The notes: a model not told the origin generated them from the sequence alone. A stretch of DNA of 64,000 bases from Mycolicibacter arupensis (GCF_002086515.1 NZ_MVHH01000010.1:1-64000), one strand, 5' to 3'. Positions 19,051-31,593 are shown, numbered from the stretch's first letter. Numbers and translations are program-made.

Positions 19051-19188
19051 GCGGTGACGTTAACACCCGCGGCGGCAGGTCCCTCGAGAAGCCGAATACG
19101 ACGGTTTGTAGGAGGCCTATACCGAGGGGACTGCGCGCGGGGTTAGGATTCGATCAAGTTTCCCGGGTTGCCCATGTTTGGAGGAATC

Positions 19189-22192
<3,004 letters not shown>

Positions 22193-22203
22193 CGGCTCGC
22201 GGT

Positions 22204-23598
22204 TCAGAGCAGGGCGCCGAGCAGCACCAACGGCAGCAGGCCGATGTCGGCGGCAAGCGGGACGCCGATCGCGTCCAACAGGTTGCCGTCGGCCAATTCG
22301 GCCGTGAATATGTCGTAGTTGTACTGAGGCAGGTTGAACAACACGGCGCTGAGCATGTCCAACGGCGGGTAGCCCGTGTGCGGAGGGAATGTCCCGAAGA
22401 GGTCATCCCATGTGGTGGGCACCGTGACCCCGGCGGAGGTCTCACCGCCGTCCAGCACACCGCCCAGACTCATCAGCTGCTCGGCCCACTCCGGCACCGT
22501 GTAGGCGTAGTTCGATGGATCCATCAGGGTGTCGAGGGAATCTGTGATGCCCTTGTGCACGGCCTCCACGAGTGCTTCTGGAACCTGTTGCAGGACAGCG
22601 AGCTCCGGCAGGAATCCGACTCCCGTGGGTACGTCGGCGAATCCGGGGCTCCAGCCGTGCTCGATGCTGCCGTATCCCAGATTCACCAGCACACGCAGCG
22701 CCGGCTCCAGCAGATCCACCAACGGATTTCCGATGTACGGCAGCAGCTGCAGGGGAGCCAGCAGAGGCAGTGTGGTGGCCGGGATCATGTAGTAGTCGGT
22801 GAGCAGGTCGGGGCTCGAGGTCGGCAGGAGCACCGCGTTGGCAATGTCGTCGGGACTCAGCCCCAGGTAGGTCGTGTGGGCGAAGATGATGCCCATCACG
22901 GCATTGAGGGTGGACAAGAAGTTGATCGGATACTGCGGAAAGTTGGCGAAGCCGTCGTACTCGTTGGTGTAGACGGTGGTGGGGTACAGGTCGGCGGGCG
23001 CTGCCCCGCTGAACGTCAATCCGACGCTGGGGAATTCGGGGTAGCTGCCTGTAGGCACGTCGAAGCGGGAGAGCATTCCGCCATTGGGGAGGCTCTCGTC
23101 GCCGATCAGTACGAAATGTAGGTAATCGCTGGGCACGCCCTGATCGGCGAGTCGCTGCATGATCAGCGATGAGAGCACCGCGCTCTGCGACCAGCCGAAC
23201 ACGACGACGGGATTGTCGGCGTCGACCTGGCCACCGGCGATCTGGTCGAGGATCGCGGCCTCAAGGATCTGGGTGCCCTGCTCCACGGAGCTGTCGAACG
23301 TCCCGGTGAAGGCGCCCAGGAAGGGGTAGAGCGTTTCGGGGGTGGTCAGAATCTGGGTGGCGCCGGTGAAACCGAGCGGTGCCAGGTAGAGCTCATTGAC
23401 CAGGTCCGCGTAGCCGGGTCCCGGTGTTGGCATGCCGCTGCCACCCATGATCAGAGCAGTTCCGCCGCCGAGCGGCGAGTCGGCGCCGGTGAGCTGAATC
23501 GGCTGGACGGCATGGGCCGCGGCGTCGGCAGGAGTAGGGCCGGCGAGAAGGCCGGTGCCGACAACGCCGATCGCGAGCGCACTGAACATCCGGGACAT
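22204..23598 (-). CDS. secreted PE-PPE domain alpha/beta hydrolase
   Basis: Exported protein of 464 residues. A Sec signal peptide (MSRMFSALAIGVVGTGLLAG, cleavage near ADA) precedes a PE-PPE C-terminal-type serine hydrolase domain: IMGGSGMPTPGPGY, GWSQSAVLSS with nucleophile Ser137 in a GxSxS pentapeptide, and the downstream GDESLPNGG and YDGFANFP segments typical of the family (PF08237). It lacks the PE or PPE domain itself. Such proteins are esterases or lipases acting on acyl chains in the cell envelope. ATG at 23598 with a GGGAG site. Convergent with serB2. Confidence 0.85.
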   Translation of the reverse strand: MSRMFSALAIGVVGTGLLAGPTPADAAAHAVQPIQLTGADSPLGGGTALIMGGSGMPTPGPGYADLVNELYLAPLGFTGATQILTTPETLYPFLGAFTGTFDSSVEQGTQILEAAILDQIAGGQVDADNPVVVFGWSQSAVLSSLIMQRLADQGVPSDYLHFVLIGDESLPNGGMLSRFDVPTGSYPEFPSVGLTFSGAAPADLYPTTVYTNEYDGFANFPQYPINFLSTLNAVMGIIFAHTTYLGLSPDDIANAVLLPTSSPDLLTDYYMIPATTLPLLAPLQLLPYIGNPLVDLLEPALRVLVNLGYGSIEHGWSPGFADVPTGVGFLPELAVLQQVPEALVEAVHKGITDSLDTLMDPSNYAYTVPEWAEQLMSLGGVLDGGETSAGVTVPTTWDDLFGTFPPHTGYPPLDMLSAVLFNLPQYNYDIFTAELADGNLLDAIGVPLAADIGLLPLVLLGALL

Positions 23599-23744
23599 CA
23601 GATCTCCCTGAGGTAAGGCAAAAAAGACAATGTGGGGCAGCCGTGCCAGACGTTACAACAGCGCAATTGTGAATGTGCTGGGAGAAGTTCAGCGCCAAGA
23701 ACTTCCCGACTACCAGCACCCCGGTCGGTGGCCAAGGAGCCGCG

Positions 23745-24617
23745 ATGCGGCACGATAGGGCCGTGCCCGACACCGGACGTTTCGCACCCGCAACCGGGGC
23801 CGATCAGGATCTGCTGATCCACTTTGAGGGCATATCGCTGTGCCGTGACGGGCGCACTCTGGTGGGGCCGCTGGACTGGTCGGTCGAACTCGACGAGCGC
23901 TGGGTCATCATCGGGCCGAACGGCGCGGGCAAGACGTCCTTGCTGCGGATCGCCGCCGCGACCGAGCACCCGTCCTCGGGTGTGGCCTACGTGTTGGGTG
24001 AACAGCTCGGCCGGGTCGATACCACCGAGCTGCGGGCCCGGGTCGGCTTGAGTTCGTCGTCTCTGGCGCAGCGGATACCCGGCGGGGAGACGGTCAGTGA
24101 CCTGGTGATCTCAGCCGGCTACGCCGTGTTGGGGCGTTGGCGCGAACGCTACGACGCCGTCGACCATGAGCGCGCAGTCGACCTGCTGGAGAGCCTGGGC
24201 GCCGAACACCTGGCCGATCGCACCTACGGCACGTTGAGCGAAGGCGAGCGCAAGCGAGTGCTGATCGCTCGCGCGCTGATGACCGATCCCGAGCTGCTGC
24301 TGCTCGACGAACCGGCGGCAGGGCTGGACCTGGGTGGGCGCGAAGAACTCGTGGCACGCCTGGGTGATCTGGCCGCCGACCCCGACGCACCCGCGATCGT
24401 GCTGGTGACCCACCACGTCGAGGAGATACCGATCGGTTTCAGTCACTGCCTGCTGCTGGCCGAGGGCCGTGCCGTGGCCGCCGGGCTGCTCGAGGATGTG
24501 CTCACCGCCGAGAATCTCTCGGCCACGTTCGGTCAATCAATCTCGGTGGACGTCATCGATGGCCGCTATTTCGCGCGCCGGACCCGTAGTCGAGCCGCTC
24601 ACCGGAGGCGCGTATGA
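23745..24617 (+). CDS. ABC transporter ATP-binding protein (Rv3041c-like)
   Basis: ATPase subunit of 290 residues orthologous to Rv3041c. Walker A GPNGAGKTS, Q-loop region, signature LSEGERKR, Walker B LLLLDEPAAGLD and H-loop LVTHHVEE are all present. It belongs to the cytoplasmic ABC ATPase group resembling molybdate/YlmA-type proteins; no membrane subunit is encoded nearby. AAGGAG lies 5 nt before the ATG at 23745; a GTG at 23763 is an alternative. It overlaps the Nudix gene by 4 nt (ATGA), so the two are cotranslated. Confidence 0.92.
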   Translation: MRHDRAVPDTGRFAPATGADQDLLIHFEGISLCRDGRTLVGPLDWSVELDERWVIIGPNGAGKTSLLRIAAATEHPSSGVAYVLGEQLGRVDTTELRARVGLSSSSLAQRIPGGETVSDLVISAGYAVLGRWRERYDAVDHERAVDLLESLGAEHLADRTYGTLSEGERKRVLIARALMTDPELLLLDEPAAGLDLGGREELVARLGDLAADPDAPAIVLVTHHVEEIPIGFSHCLLLAEGRAVAAGLLEDVLTAENLSATFGQSISVDVIDGRYFARRTRSRAAHRRRV

Positions 24618-25435
24618 ACGACCCCCAGCAACCTCCACTGCCGGCTCGGCCCGCCGCGACCGTCATGTTGGTGCGCGCCGATGCGGCTGCCCCGGGACAC
24701 GGCGGCCTCGACGTGTTCCTGATGCGCCGCCATGCCGCGATGGAGTTCGCCGCGGGAGTCATGGTGTTTCCCGGCGGCGGCGTGGACGACCGCGATCGCA
24801 GCACCGACATCGCCTGGCACGGGCCGGACCCGGCTTGGTGGGCGCAGCGTTTCGGCGTCGATGTCGATCTGGCCGCCGCGTTGGTCTGCGCCGCGGCGCG
24901 GGAGACGTTCGAGGAATCCGGGGTGCTGTTCGCCGGTCCCGCCGATGCCTCCGACCGGGTCGTCTCCGATGCCTCGGTGTATGCCGATTCCCGACGTGCG
25001 CTGGCCGCCGGGGAGCTGTCATTCGCCGACTTCCTGCGCGGCGAGAATCTGATGCTGCATGCCGAACTGCTGCGGCCCTGGGCGAACTGGGTGACCCCAG
25101 AGGCCGAGCGCACCCGCCGCTATGACACGTACTTCTTTGTCGGCGCACTGCCGGTCGGGCAGCGCGCGGACGGCGAGAACACCGAGTCCGATCACGCCGC
25201 TTGGTTGACTCCCGAGGCCGCGATCGAGGATTTCGCGGCGGGCAGAAGCTTCCTGTTGCCGCCGACCTGGACGCAGCTTGATTCGCTGGTCGGCCGCAGC
25301 GTGGAGGCGGTGATGGCGGTGGAACGCCAGATCGTGGTGGTGCAGCCGAACCTGGCTCGCCGCGGTGACAACTGGGAGATCGAGTTCTTCAACTCCGAGC
25401 GTTACAACGCCGCTCGTGGGAAGCGTTGGCCCTGA
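24614..25435 (+). CDS. Nudix hydrolase (Rv3040c-like)
   Basis: Nudix superfamily protein of 273 residues that should hydrolyse a nucleoside-diphosphate-linked compound. The Nudix box is FPGGGVD followed, after an insertion of about 40 residues, by [13 protein letters not shown] (RExxEExG core). The insertion and the C-terminal helical extension are like human NUDT19-type (RP2p) CoA hydrolases, so CoA or acyl-CoA is a plausible substrate. It overlaps the ABC gene upstream and shares one nucleotide with echA17 downstream (TGATG). Confidence 0.9.
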   Translation: MNDPQQPPLPARPAATVMLVRADAAAPGHGGLDVFLMRRHAAMEFAAGVMVFPGGGVDDRDRSTDIAWHGPDPAWWAQRFGVDVDLAAALVCAAARETFEESGVLFAGPADASDRVVSDASVYADSRRALAAGELSFADFLRGENLMLHAELLRPWANWVTPEAERTRRYDTYFFVGALPVGQRADGENTESDHAAWLTPEAAIEDFAAGRSFLLPPTWTQLDSLVGRSVEAVMAVERQIVVVQPNLARRGDNWEIEFFNSERYNAARGKRWP

Positions 25436-26181
25436 TGAGTGAATTCGTTTCGGTGCACGGCGATCCCGAGGAACCCCGGATCGCCACGCTGCTGATCTCT
25501 CGGCCGCCGACCAATGCGATGACCCGGCAGGTCTACCGGGAGATCGCCGCGGCAGCGGCCGAGGTGTCGGCCCGCGACGACGTCGCCGCAGTGGTGCTGT
25601 ACGGCGGTCACGAGATCTTCTGCGCTGGCGACGACGTCCCTGAACTGCGGACCCTGATCGCGGCCGAGGCGCAGGTATTCGCCCGGGTGCGGCACGAGGC
25701 CGTTGCCGCTGTCGCGGCAATCGGAAAGCCGACGGTGGCAGCTCTCACCGGCTATGCGCTGGGCAGTGGTCTGGCGCTGGCGCTGGCGGCGGACTGGCGG
25801 GTCAGTGGCGACAACGTCAAGTTCGGGGCCACCGAGATTCTGGCCGGCCTCGCTCCCGACGGCAGTGGCCTGGCGCGCCTGGCCCAGACCGTCGGCGCCA
25901 GCCGGGCCAAAGAACTGGCCTACAGTGGCCGGTTCTTCGATGCCGAAGAGGCGCTGGCCCTGGGCCTGGTCGACGACATGGTGGCCCCCGACGGGGTCTA
26001 CGACGCCGCCGTCGGCTGGGCGCGCCGTTTTGTCGACACGTCGGCGTCGGCGCTGGCCGCGGTCAAGACCTCCATCGATTCCCTCGGGACGGTTCCGCCG
26101 GCCGAGCGGGCGGTCGCCGACCAACGGCGTTACGGCCAACTGTTCGGCACCGGAATGGAATCCTCCGCGCGCGGGCAGTAG
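25435..26181 (+). CDS. echA17: enoyl-CoA hydratase/isomerase family protein EchA17
   Basis: Crotonase-fold protein of 248 residues, orthologous to M. tuberculosis EchA17 (Rv3039c). The oxyanion-hole segments are [10 protein letters not shown] and [21 protein letters not shown], and the catalytic-Glu region reads [16 protein letters not shown]. It likely acts on acyl-CoA in beta-oxidation. The ATG at 25435 overlaps the Nudix stop by one nucleotide, making a three-gene coupled unit with the ABC ATPase and the Nudix enzyme. Confidence 0.92.
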   Translation: MSEFVSVHGDPEEPRIATLLISRPPTNAMTRQVYREIAAAAAEVSARDDVAAVVLYGGHEIFCAGDDVPELRTLIAAEAQVFARVRHEAVAAVAAIGKPTVAALTGYALGSGLALALAADWRVSGDNVKFGATEILAGLAPDGSGLARLAQTVGASRAKELAYSGRFFDAEEALALGLVDDMVAPDGVYDAAVGWARRFVDTSASALAAVKTSIDSLGTVPPAERAVADQRRYGQLFGTGMESSARGQ

Positions 26182-26293
26182 CCGCCACGCCCACCAGGCT
26201 TGGCGCAGTATCGGTTTCCTTTCACGTTTTTATCAGCTAACGTCCAGTCATCAGCGGCGAAGGCCGCCACGATGTCGGCGTTAGGAACACACC

Positions 26294-27304
26294 ATGCAGT
26301 CAGTTGCCATCCGTCCCTTGACCACCGCCGCCGTCGCGCTGATGGGCGCCGGTGCCATAGCGGCCACTCCGGTTGTGGTGCCGCAGGCCGCGGCGGTCTC
26401 GGTAGGCATCCTGCTGGCCGCCCAGGACATCACGATCGACATGATTCGCCACGGCCAGTCAGTGGACAACTTCGAGGGGATCCTGGGCACCATCCCGCCG
26501 GGCGCCGCGCTCACCGAACTCGGGCAGGAGCAGGCCGAGGCCGTGGCGCCCCTGATCGATGCCGCGTTCCCGGGCGGGCTCGCCGGCATCTACGCCTCGG
26601 AGTTCATCCGGGCGCAGGACACCGCGCTGCCGCTGGCTGAGCTGTTGGGCATGGACGTCAACATCCTTTCCGGGCTCAACGAGATCAATGCCGGATGGTT
26701 CGAGGGCCAGGAACTCAACCTGATCACCCAGATCGCCTACGCCTTGCCCACTTTCATGTGGGCACTGGGCCACTACTGGGTGCCCATGCTGGGCTCGTCG
26801 ATCGACCCGAACGGCGTGGCGTTCAACGACCGCGTCACCGATGCGATCGACGCCATCTACAACAACACCGTCGCCGACCCGGAGAACCCGCTCGCCGATG
26901 CGGTGTTCGCGCACGCCGGAACGATCTCGATCTGGACCTTGATGAACGTCCAGAACCCCGACTTCGGGTTGGTCCTGAGCCAACTGCTCGACACCCACAA
27001 CCCGCTGGACAACACCGGCCAGGTCGTCATCGAGGGCAACCCCACCGACGGCTGGACACTGGTCAGCTGGGGCGGCCAGGAAGTCTCGGCGACCCCGGAC
27101 CTGTTGACCGGGCTGTTCGTCGACTGGCGGGACTTGAACGTGGCGCCGCAGATCGCGACGTGGCACATCCTGGAGGCGCTGCAGGGTGGCGACCAGGCGG
27201 AGATCGCCGCCGCGCTGGAGACCGGATTCAACGACGTGTTCGCGGCCTTCGCGGCGTTCCCGCAGGCCGTCTTCGACACCATCACCGGCGCGCTGCTCGG
27301 CTAG
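26294..27304 (+). CDS. exported histidine phosphatase, copy 1
   Basis: Secreted protein of 336 residues in the histidine phosphatase (phosphoglycerate-mutase-like) superfamily. A signal peptide (MQSVAIRPLTTAAVALMGAG, cleavage near QAAA) precedes the catalytic MIRHGQS with phosphate-accepting His53, the acid region YASEFIRAQDTA, and the second His in AHAGTISIW. The later part (GNPTDGWTLVSWGGQEV, DLLTGLFVDWRDL, then an amphipathic tail) is nearly the same as in the next gene. TTAGGAA precedes the ATG at 26294. Secretion suggests a role at the envelope; substrate unknown. Confidence 0.9.
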   Translation: MQSVAIRPLTTAAVALMGAGAIAATPVVVPQAAAVSVGILLAAQDITIDMIRHGQSVDNFEGILGTIPPGAALTELGQEQAEAVAPLIDAAFPGGLAGIYASEFIRAQDTALPLAELLGMDVNILSGLNEINAGWFEGQELNLITQIAYALPTFMWALGHYWVPMLGSSIDPNGVAFNDRVTDAIDAIYNNTVADPENPLADAVFAHAGTISIWTLMNVQNPDFGLVLSQLLDTHNPLDNTGQVVIEGNPTDGWTLVSWGGQEVSATPDLLTGLFVDWRDLNVAPQIATWHILEALQGGDQAEIAAALETGFNDVFAAFAAFPQAVFDTITGALLG

Positions 27305-27354
27305 CGTGCCGGCGGGGCCGCCTGGCGAATCTCAGCGGTCCCGCGGATTAAGCA

Positions 27355-27383
27355 TTGACATAGGAAAAACAACGGTTTACTTT
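27355..27383 (+). promoter_or_regulatory. consensus SigA-type promoter
   Basis: TTGACA at 27355-27360 and TACTTT at 27378-27383 are separated by exactly 17 bp. Transcription from here would give a leader of roughly 55 nt for the second histidine phosphatase. The CAGCTAA following the -10 also follows a TTTTAT hexamer upstream of copy 1 (26228-26240). Confidence 0.7.
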
Positions 27384-27444
27384 CAGCTAAGTATTGCGCT
27401 ACGCGTCGGAGCGTAACGGAACCTACTCGCTGAAGGGGAACGCC

Positions 27445-28563
27445 ATGCACTACACCCGCCCGTGGATCACCGCCGGATTGACTCTCGTCGGCGCCAGTGC
27501 CGTCGCCGTCTCCCCGGTCACCGTGGTCCTACCCGAGGTACATGGGCCGGCGGCCCGCGCCTTCGAGATCCAGCTGACCGCAGCGGACATCGTGCTGGAT
27601 CTCATCCGGCACGGGGAATCGACGGAGAACGTCACCAGCTACCTCGGGACGACACCGCCGGGTGCCCCGCTCACCGAGATCGGCGAGCAGCAGGCGATCA
27701 CCGTCGGTGAGCAGCTGTACAACGGTGGCGACAACGACATCAGCGCGGTGTACGCATCGGAGTTCCTGCGAGCGCAGCAGACGGCGTGGCCGCTGGTTCA
27801 GTTGCTGGCGGGCAACAGTGACTACAACGAGATTCCGGGTGGCCCCACCCCGCTGCTGGACCCGAGCCAGATCCTGTCCGGGCTCGGTGAGATCAACGCC
27901 GGGTGGCTCGAAGGGCAGAGCGGCACGATCCCGGGCCTGCTCTACCTCCTGCCCACCATCGCGTGGATGACCGGGTCGTACTGGGTGCCCATGCTGGGTT
28001 CGAGCGTCAACCCCAACGGCATGGCGTTCCAGGACAACTACAGCGGCGCCATCCAGACCATCTACGACAACAGCCAGGCGAACCCCGACAGCGCCGGACC
28101 CGACGTCGCGTTCTCGCACGGCGCGGCGATCATGGCGTGGACGATGATGAACGTCAAGAACCCCGATTGGGGCTTGTTCCTGGAGACGCTGGCCGGCGAC
28201 CGCGGGCTGCCCAACACGGGCCAGGTCGTGGTCGAGGGCAACCCGACCGACGGCTGGACGCTGGTCAGCTGGAACGGCACCGAGGTCGCAGAAGATCCGG
28301 GGCTGCTCACCGGGCTGTTCGTCGACTTCCGTGACCTGATCACCGTGCCGCAGATGGCGAGCTGGCACGTCTGGGAGGCCATCTTGGGCGGTGACCCCGC
28401 CGACATCCTCGCCGCGCTGCAGACCGGCTTCAGCGACGTGTTCGCGGCACTCGTGGAGTTCCCGCAGGCGGTGTTCGACACCATCGTCGGGTCCCTGGGC
28501 GACGTCGGCAGCGCCGACGCCACAGAGGTGCTGGGCGACTTGTTGACCGCCCTGGCGATCTGA
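27445..28563 (+). CDS. exported histidine phosphatase, copy 2
   Basis: Secreted histidine phosphatase of 372 residues, a tandem paralogue of the preceding gene. Signal peptide MHYTRPWITAGLTLVGASAV; catalytic LIRHGEST with His56; YASEFLRAQQTA; second His in FSHGAAIMAW; then GLGEINAGWLEGQSG and a conserved GNPTDGWTLVSWNGTEV block. Compared with copy 1 it has an insertion around residues 125-140 (NEIPGGPTPLLDPSQ) and a longer C-terminus. The ATG at 27445 has a GAAGGGG site; the frame is open 17 codons upstream but that is leader. It has its own strong promoter, so copies 1 and 2 can be expressed separately. Confidence 0.9.
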   Translation: MHYTRPWITAGLTLVGASAVAVSPVTVVLPEVHGPAARAFEIQLTAADIVLDLIRHGESTENVTSYLGTTPPGAPLTEIGEQQAITVGEQLYNGGDNDISAVYASEFLRAQQTAWPLVQLLAGNSDYNEIPGGPTPLLDPSQILSGLGEINAGWLEGQSGTIPGLLYLLPTIAWMTGSYWVPMLGSSVNPNGMAFQDNYSGAIQTIYDNSQANPDSAGPDVAFSHGAAIMAWTMMNVKNPDWGLFLETLAGDRGLPNTGQVVVEGNPTDGWTLVSWNGTEVAEDPGLLTGLFVDFRDLITVPQMASWHVWEAILGGDPADILAALQTGFSDVFAALVEFPQAVFDTIVGSLGDVGSADATEVLGDLLTALAI

Positions 28564-28570
28564 GTTGGCA

Positions 28571-28616
28571 GGTGGAAGCCGGGCGTGGCATCTGCACCGC
28601 TGCGCCCGGCTTCACC
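28571..28616 (+). terminator. stem-loop after histidine phosphatase 2
   Basis: AAGCCGGGCG (28576-28585) pairs perfectly with CGCCCGGCTT (28603-28612), extended by GGTG/CACC with one bulge; 17-nt loop, no T-run. This is the I-shaped type proposed for mycobacterial terminators. Confidence 0.5.
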
Positions 28617-28647
28617 GTGCCGATACCACCTATTAGGCTGACCTACC

Positions 28648-29616
28648 ATGACCAGTACGGACCCCACGCCGAACCCGCACGCCACCGCAGAACAGGTGGA
28701 GGCCGCGCGGCACGACAGCAAGCTTGCCCAGGTGCTCTACCACGACTGGGAGGCCGAGCAGTACGACGAGAAGTGGTCGATCTCCTACGACGAGCGCTGT
28801 ATCGACTACGCCCGGGGCCGCTTTGATGTCATCGTGCCTGCCGCCGACCGCGACAACCTGCCCTATGACCGGGCGCTGGAACTGGGCTGCGGAACCGGGT
28901 TCTTCCTGCTCAATCTGATGCAGTCCGGAGTCGCGCGCCGGGGCTCGGTCACCGACCTGTCACCCGGGATGGTCAAAGTCGCCACCCGTAACGGTCAGGC
29001 CCTGGGCTTGGAGGTCGACGGCCGGGTCGCCGACGCCGAAGGCATCCCGTACGAGGACAACACCTTCGACCTTGTGGTCGGGCACGCGGTGCTACACCAC
29101 ATTCCCGACGTCGAACTGTCGCTGCGTGAGGTGGTCCGGGTGCTCAAGCCCGGCGGCCGGTTCATCTTCGCCGGTGAGCCCACCACCGTGGGCAACTTCT
29201 ATGCGCGCCGGCTGGCCGACCTGACCTGGAAGACCACGGTGGCCGCGATGAAGCTGCCCGGTATGGGCTCGTGGCGTCGGCCGCAGGAGGAGCTCGACGA
29301 GAACTCGCGGGCAGCGGCCCTGGAATGGATCGTCGACCTGCACACCTTCGAGCCCGGTGACCTGGAGCGGATGGCCACCAACGCCGGGGCGGTCGAGGTG
29401 CGCACCGCGAGCGAAGAATTCACCGCCGCCATGCTGGGCTGGCCGGTGCGCACCTTCGAGTCCACCGTGCCGCCGGGCAAGCTGGGCTGGAAGTGGGCGA
29501 GATTCGCCTTCCGCAGCTGGACAACGCTGAGCTGGGTTGACGCCAACATCCTGAGCCGCGTCGTGCCCAAGGGCTGGTTCTACAACGTGATGATCACCGG
29601 GGTGAAGCCCTCCTGA
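28648..29616 (+). CDS. class I SAM methyltransferase (Rv3038c-like)
   Basis: SAM-dependent methyltransferase of 322 residues, orthologous to Rv3038c. Motif I is ALELGCGTGFFLLNL (near residue 76), followed by VTDLSPGMV, the motif FDLVVGHAVLHHIPD and VLKPGGRFIFAGEP. The C-terminal third (HTFEPGDLERMATNAGAVEVRT) is specific to this mycobacterial group. A TAGGCT -10 (28634-28639) ends 8 nt before the ATG, so the transcript is probably leaderless or nearly so. The next gene overlaps its end by 4 nt. Substrate not known; adjacency to the MGLP genes is suggestive only. Confidence 0.9.
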   Translation: MTSTDPTPNPHATAEQVEAARHDSKLAQVLYHDWEAEQYDEKWSISYDERCIDYARGRFDVIVPAADRDNLPYDRALELGCGTGFFLLNLMQSGVARRGSVTDLSPGMVKVATRNGQALGLEVDGRVADAEGIPYEDNTFDLVVGHAVLHHIPDVELSLREVVRVLKPGGRFIFAGEPTTVGNFYARRLADLTWKTTVAAMKLPGMGSWRRPQEELDENSRAAALEWIVDLHTFEPGDLERMATNAGAVEVRTASEEFTAAMLGWPVRTFESTVPPGKLGWKWARFAFRSWTTLSWVDANILSRVVPKGWFYNVMITGVKPS

Positions 29617-30818
29617 CCGGTGGCTTCCGCTTCACCCTGGGCGACGTCGGCTACCTGAGTTCGGCGACCGGCACCGCGGCCCTGGCCGAGGTCGCCGACT
29701 TCGCGCTCACCGACGTCACCCGAATCGCCGACATCGCCGCACTGCGCGTCCGATTCGGCGACCGGACACCCGCATTGGTCGAGACCGTCTTGCTGCGGCG
29801 CCGTGCCGGCGCCAAGCTCGCCGAGCTTCCCGGCACGGCATCGTGGCTGTTCACCGACGAAGCGCTGCAGCAGGCCAGTGCCGCAGCGGTGGCACGCCAC
29901 CGGGCCCGCCGGATCGTGCGCGTGGCAGCGGGCTCCGCCGTACACGACGTGACCTGCTCGATCGGCACCGAACTGGCCACGTTGGTCGAGCTGGAGGCCC
30001 GGGTGCTGGGCAGCGACCTGGATCCGGTGCGGCTGGCGATGGCGCGCCGCAATGTGGGTGGTGCGGGTGTCGTCCGCGCCGATGCGCTGGCACCAGTGAG
30101 CCGTGGCACCGTGGTGCTGGCCGATCCGGGCCGGCGTGGTGGGGGACGGCGGCGCTTCGATCCGGCCGACTACCAGCCCGCACTGGACGGCTTGCTGGAC
30201 ACCTACCGGGACCGCGAACTCGTGGTCAAGGCAGCTCCCGGCATAGATTTCGACAAGGTCGGGCAACTCGGATTTCACGGCGAGATCGAAGTCACCTCCT
30301 GGCGCGCGTCGGTACGGGAGGCCTGCCTGTGGTCGCCCGGAATGACCGAACCCGGCGTACGCCGTCGGGCGACGATCTTGGACCGCGACGAGCAGATCAC
30401 CGACGCCGATCCGCCCGACTGCGACGTCCGCCCGGCAGGGCGCTGGATCATCGATCCGGACGGCGCCGTGGTGCGGGCCGGACTGGTCCGCCACTACGGC
30501 GCCCGGCACGGACTCTGGCAGCTCGACCCCGACATCGCCTACCTCTCCGGCGACCACCTGCCCGAGGGAGTGCGCGGATTCGAGGTGCTCGAGACCTTGG
30601 CCTACAGCGAGAAGCGTCTTCGCCAGGTGCTGATCGCCCGTGACTGCGGCGCGCTGGAGATCCTGGTTCGGGGTGTGCGCGACGTGCAGGCCGATCCCGA
30701 CGCGCTGCGCCGCCGGCTGCGCCTACGCGGGGCGGCGGCGCTGTCAGTCGTGATCACCCGGATCGGGACGGGAGCCGCGGCCCGGGCGGTTGCATTCATC
30801 TGCCGCCCCTCGCGCTGA
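29613..30818 (+). CDS. THUMP-like class I SAM methyltransferase (Rv3037c-like), CTG start
   Basis: Methyltransferase of 401 residues orthologous to Rv3037c, assigned by published genetics to the MGLP gene cluster. The frame from 29613 reads TGGFRFTLGDVGYLSS, the family's conserved N-terminus, but contains no ATG, GTG or TTG before 29775. The only candidate is CTG at 29613, which overlaps the upstream stop as CTGA and has GGGGTGAAG about 8 nt before it. Starting at TTG 29775 (347 residues) would remove the conserved N-terminal domain. SAM motif I is VHDVTCSIGTELATLVELE, then GSDLDPVRLAMARRN and ADPGRRGGGRRRFDPADY; a THUMP-like C-terminal domain ends the protein. Confidence 0.8.
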   Translation: MTGGFRFTLGDVGYLSSATGTAALAEVADFALTDVTRIADIAALRVRFGDRTPALVETVLLRRRAGAKLAELPGTASWLFTDEALQQASAAAVARHRARRIVRVAAGSAVHDVTCSIGTELATLVELEARVLGSDLDPVRLAMARRNVGGAGVVRADALAPVSRGTVVLADPGRRGGGRRRFDPADYQPALDGLLDTYRDRELVVKAAPGIDFDKVGQLGFHGEIEVTSWRASVREACLWSPGMTEPGVRRRATILDRDEQITDADPPDCDVRPAGRWIIDPDGAVVRAGLVRHYGARHGLWQLDPDIAYLSGDHLPEGVRGFEVLETLAYSEKRLRQVLIARDCGALEILVRGVRDVQADPDALRRRLRLRGAAALSVVITRIGTGAAARAVAFICRPSR

Positions 30819-30894
30819 CCGGCCCGGTAGGCTGTCGTCTCGGGGCCATTCCTGCTTGCCACGGCAAGTCGAGACAAAGCGAGACACACCGACA

Positions 30895-31593
30895 ATGCGC
30901 ATTCTGGTTGCCGCTCTCGTGGCGGGTGGTGCACTGAGCAGCTGGCTGGGCACGGCGGGCATACCGTCGGCTACTGCGATTTCGCCCTGTGCCGAGCTGG
31001 GCGGCACGCTGGACTCCGGCCAGTGTCACGTCCACTCGTCGAACGCCAGCTACACCCTGGACATGCGGTTTCCCGTGGACTATCCGGATCAGGCGAGCCT
31101 GACCGAGTACCTGGTGCAGAACCGCGACGGGTTTTTGACCGTGGCCAAATCGCCCGGAACACGGGATATGCCCTACGAAATGGACGCCACATCTGAGCAG
31201 CACCGTTCGGGGCAGGCGCCCAAAGGCACTCAGAGCGTCGTGCTCAAGATCTTCCAGGATCTGGGTGGCCCGCAGCCGTCCACCTGGTACCAGTCCTTCA
31301 ACTACGATCTGGCGACGCGCAAGCCCATCACCTTCGAGACTCTGTTCGCGCCCAACAGCAAGGCGCTGGAGGTCATTTTCCCGGTCGTGCAGCGCGATCT
31401 CGAACGCCAGACCGGAGTGCCGGCGATCCTGATCTCCCCGGGCTCGGGGCTGGACCCGGCGCACTATCAGAACTTCGCGATCACCAACGACGAGGTGATC
31501 TTCTACTTCGCGCCCGGCGAACTGTTGCCGATGAGCGCCGGCGCCACCTCGGTGAAGGTGCCGCGCACGGCGATCCCGCCGCTGGCTCTGTGA
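30895..31593 (+). CDS. exported DUF3298-type protein, TB22.2/Rv3036c-like
   Basis: Secreted protein of 232 residues, orthologous to Rv3036c (TB22.2), for which esterase activity has been described. Signal peptide MRILVAALVAGGALSSWLG with cleavage near ATA; the mature part holds two cysteines (SPCAELGG, GQCHV), and the DUF3298/RsiV-like core: WYQSFNYDLATRKPITFETLF and NFAITNDEVIFYFAPGELLPMSAG. The ATG at 30895 fits the signal peptide; an upstream in-frame ATG overlaps the methyltransferase and adds unrelated residues. A TAGGCT -10-like site lies at 30828. Convergent with the next gene, 3 bp apart. Confidence 0.88.
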   Translation: MRILVAALVAGGALSSWLGTAGIPSATAISPCAELGGTLDSGQCHVHSSNASYTLDMRFPVDYPDQASLTEYLVQNRDGFLTVAKSPGTRDMPYEMDATSEQHRSGQAPKGTQSVVLKIFQDLGGPQPSTWYQSFNYDLATRKPITFETLFAPNSKALEVIFPVVQRDLERQTGVPAILISPGSGLDPAHYQNFAITNDEVIFYFAPGELLPMSAGATSVKVPRTAIPPLAL

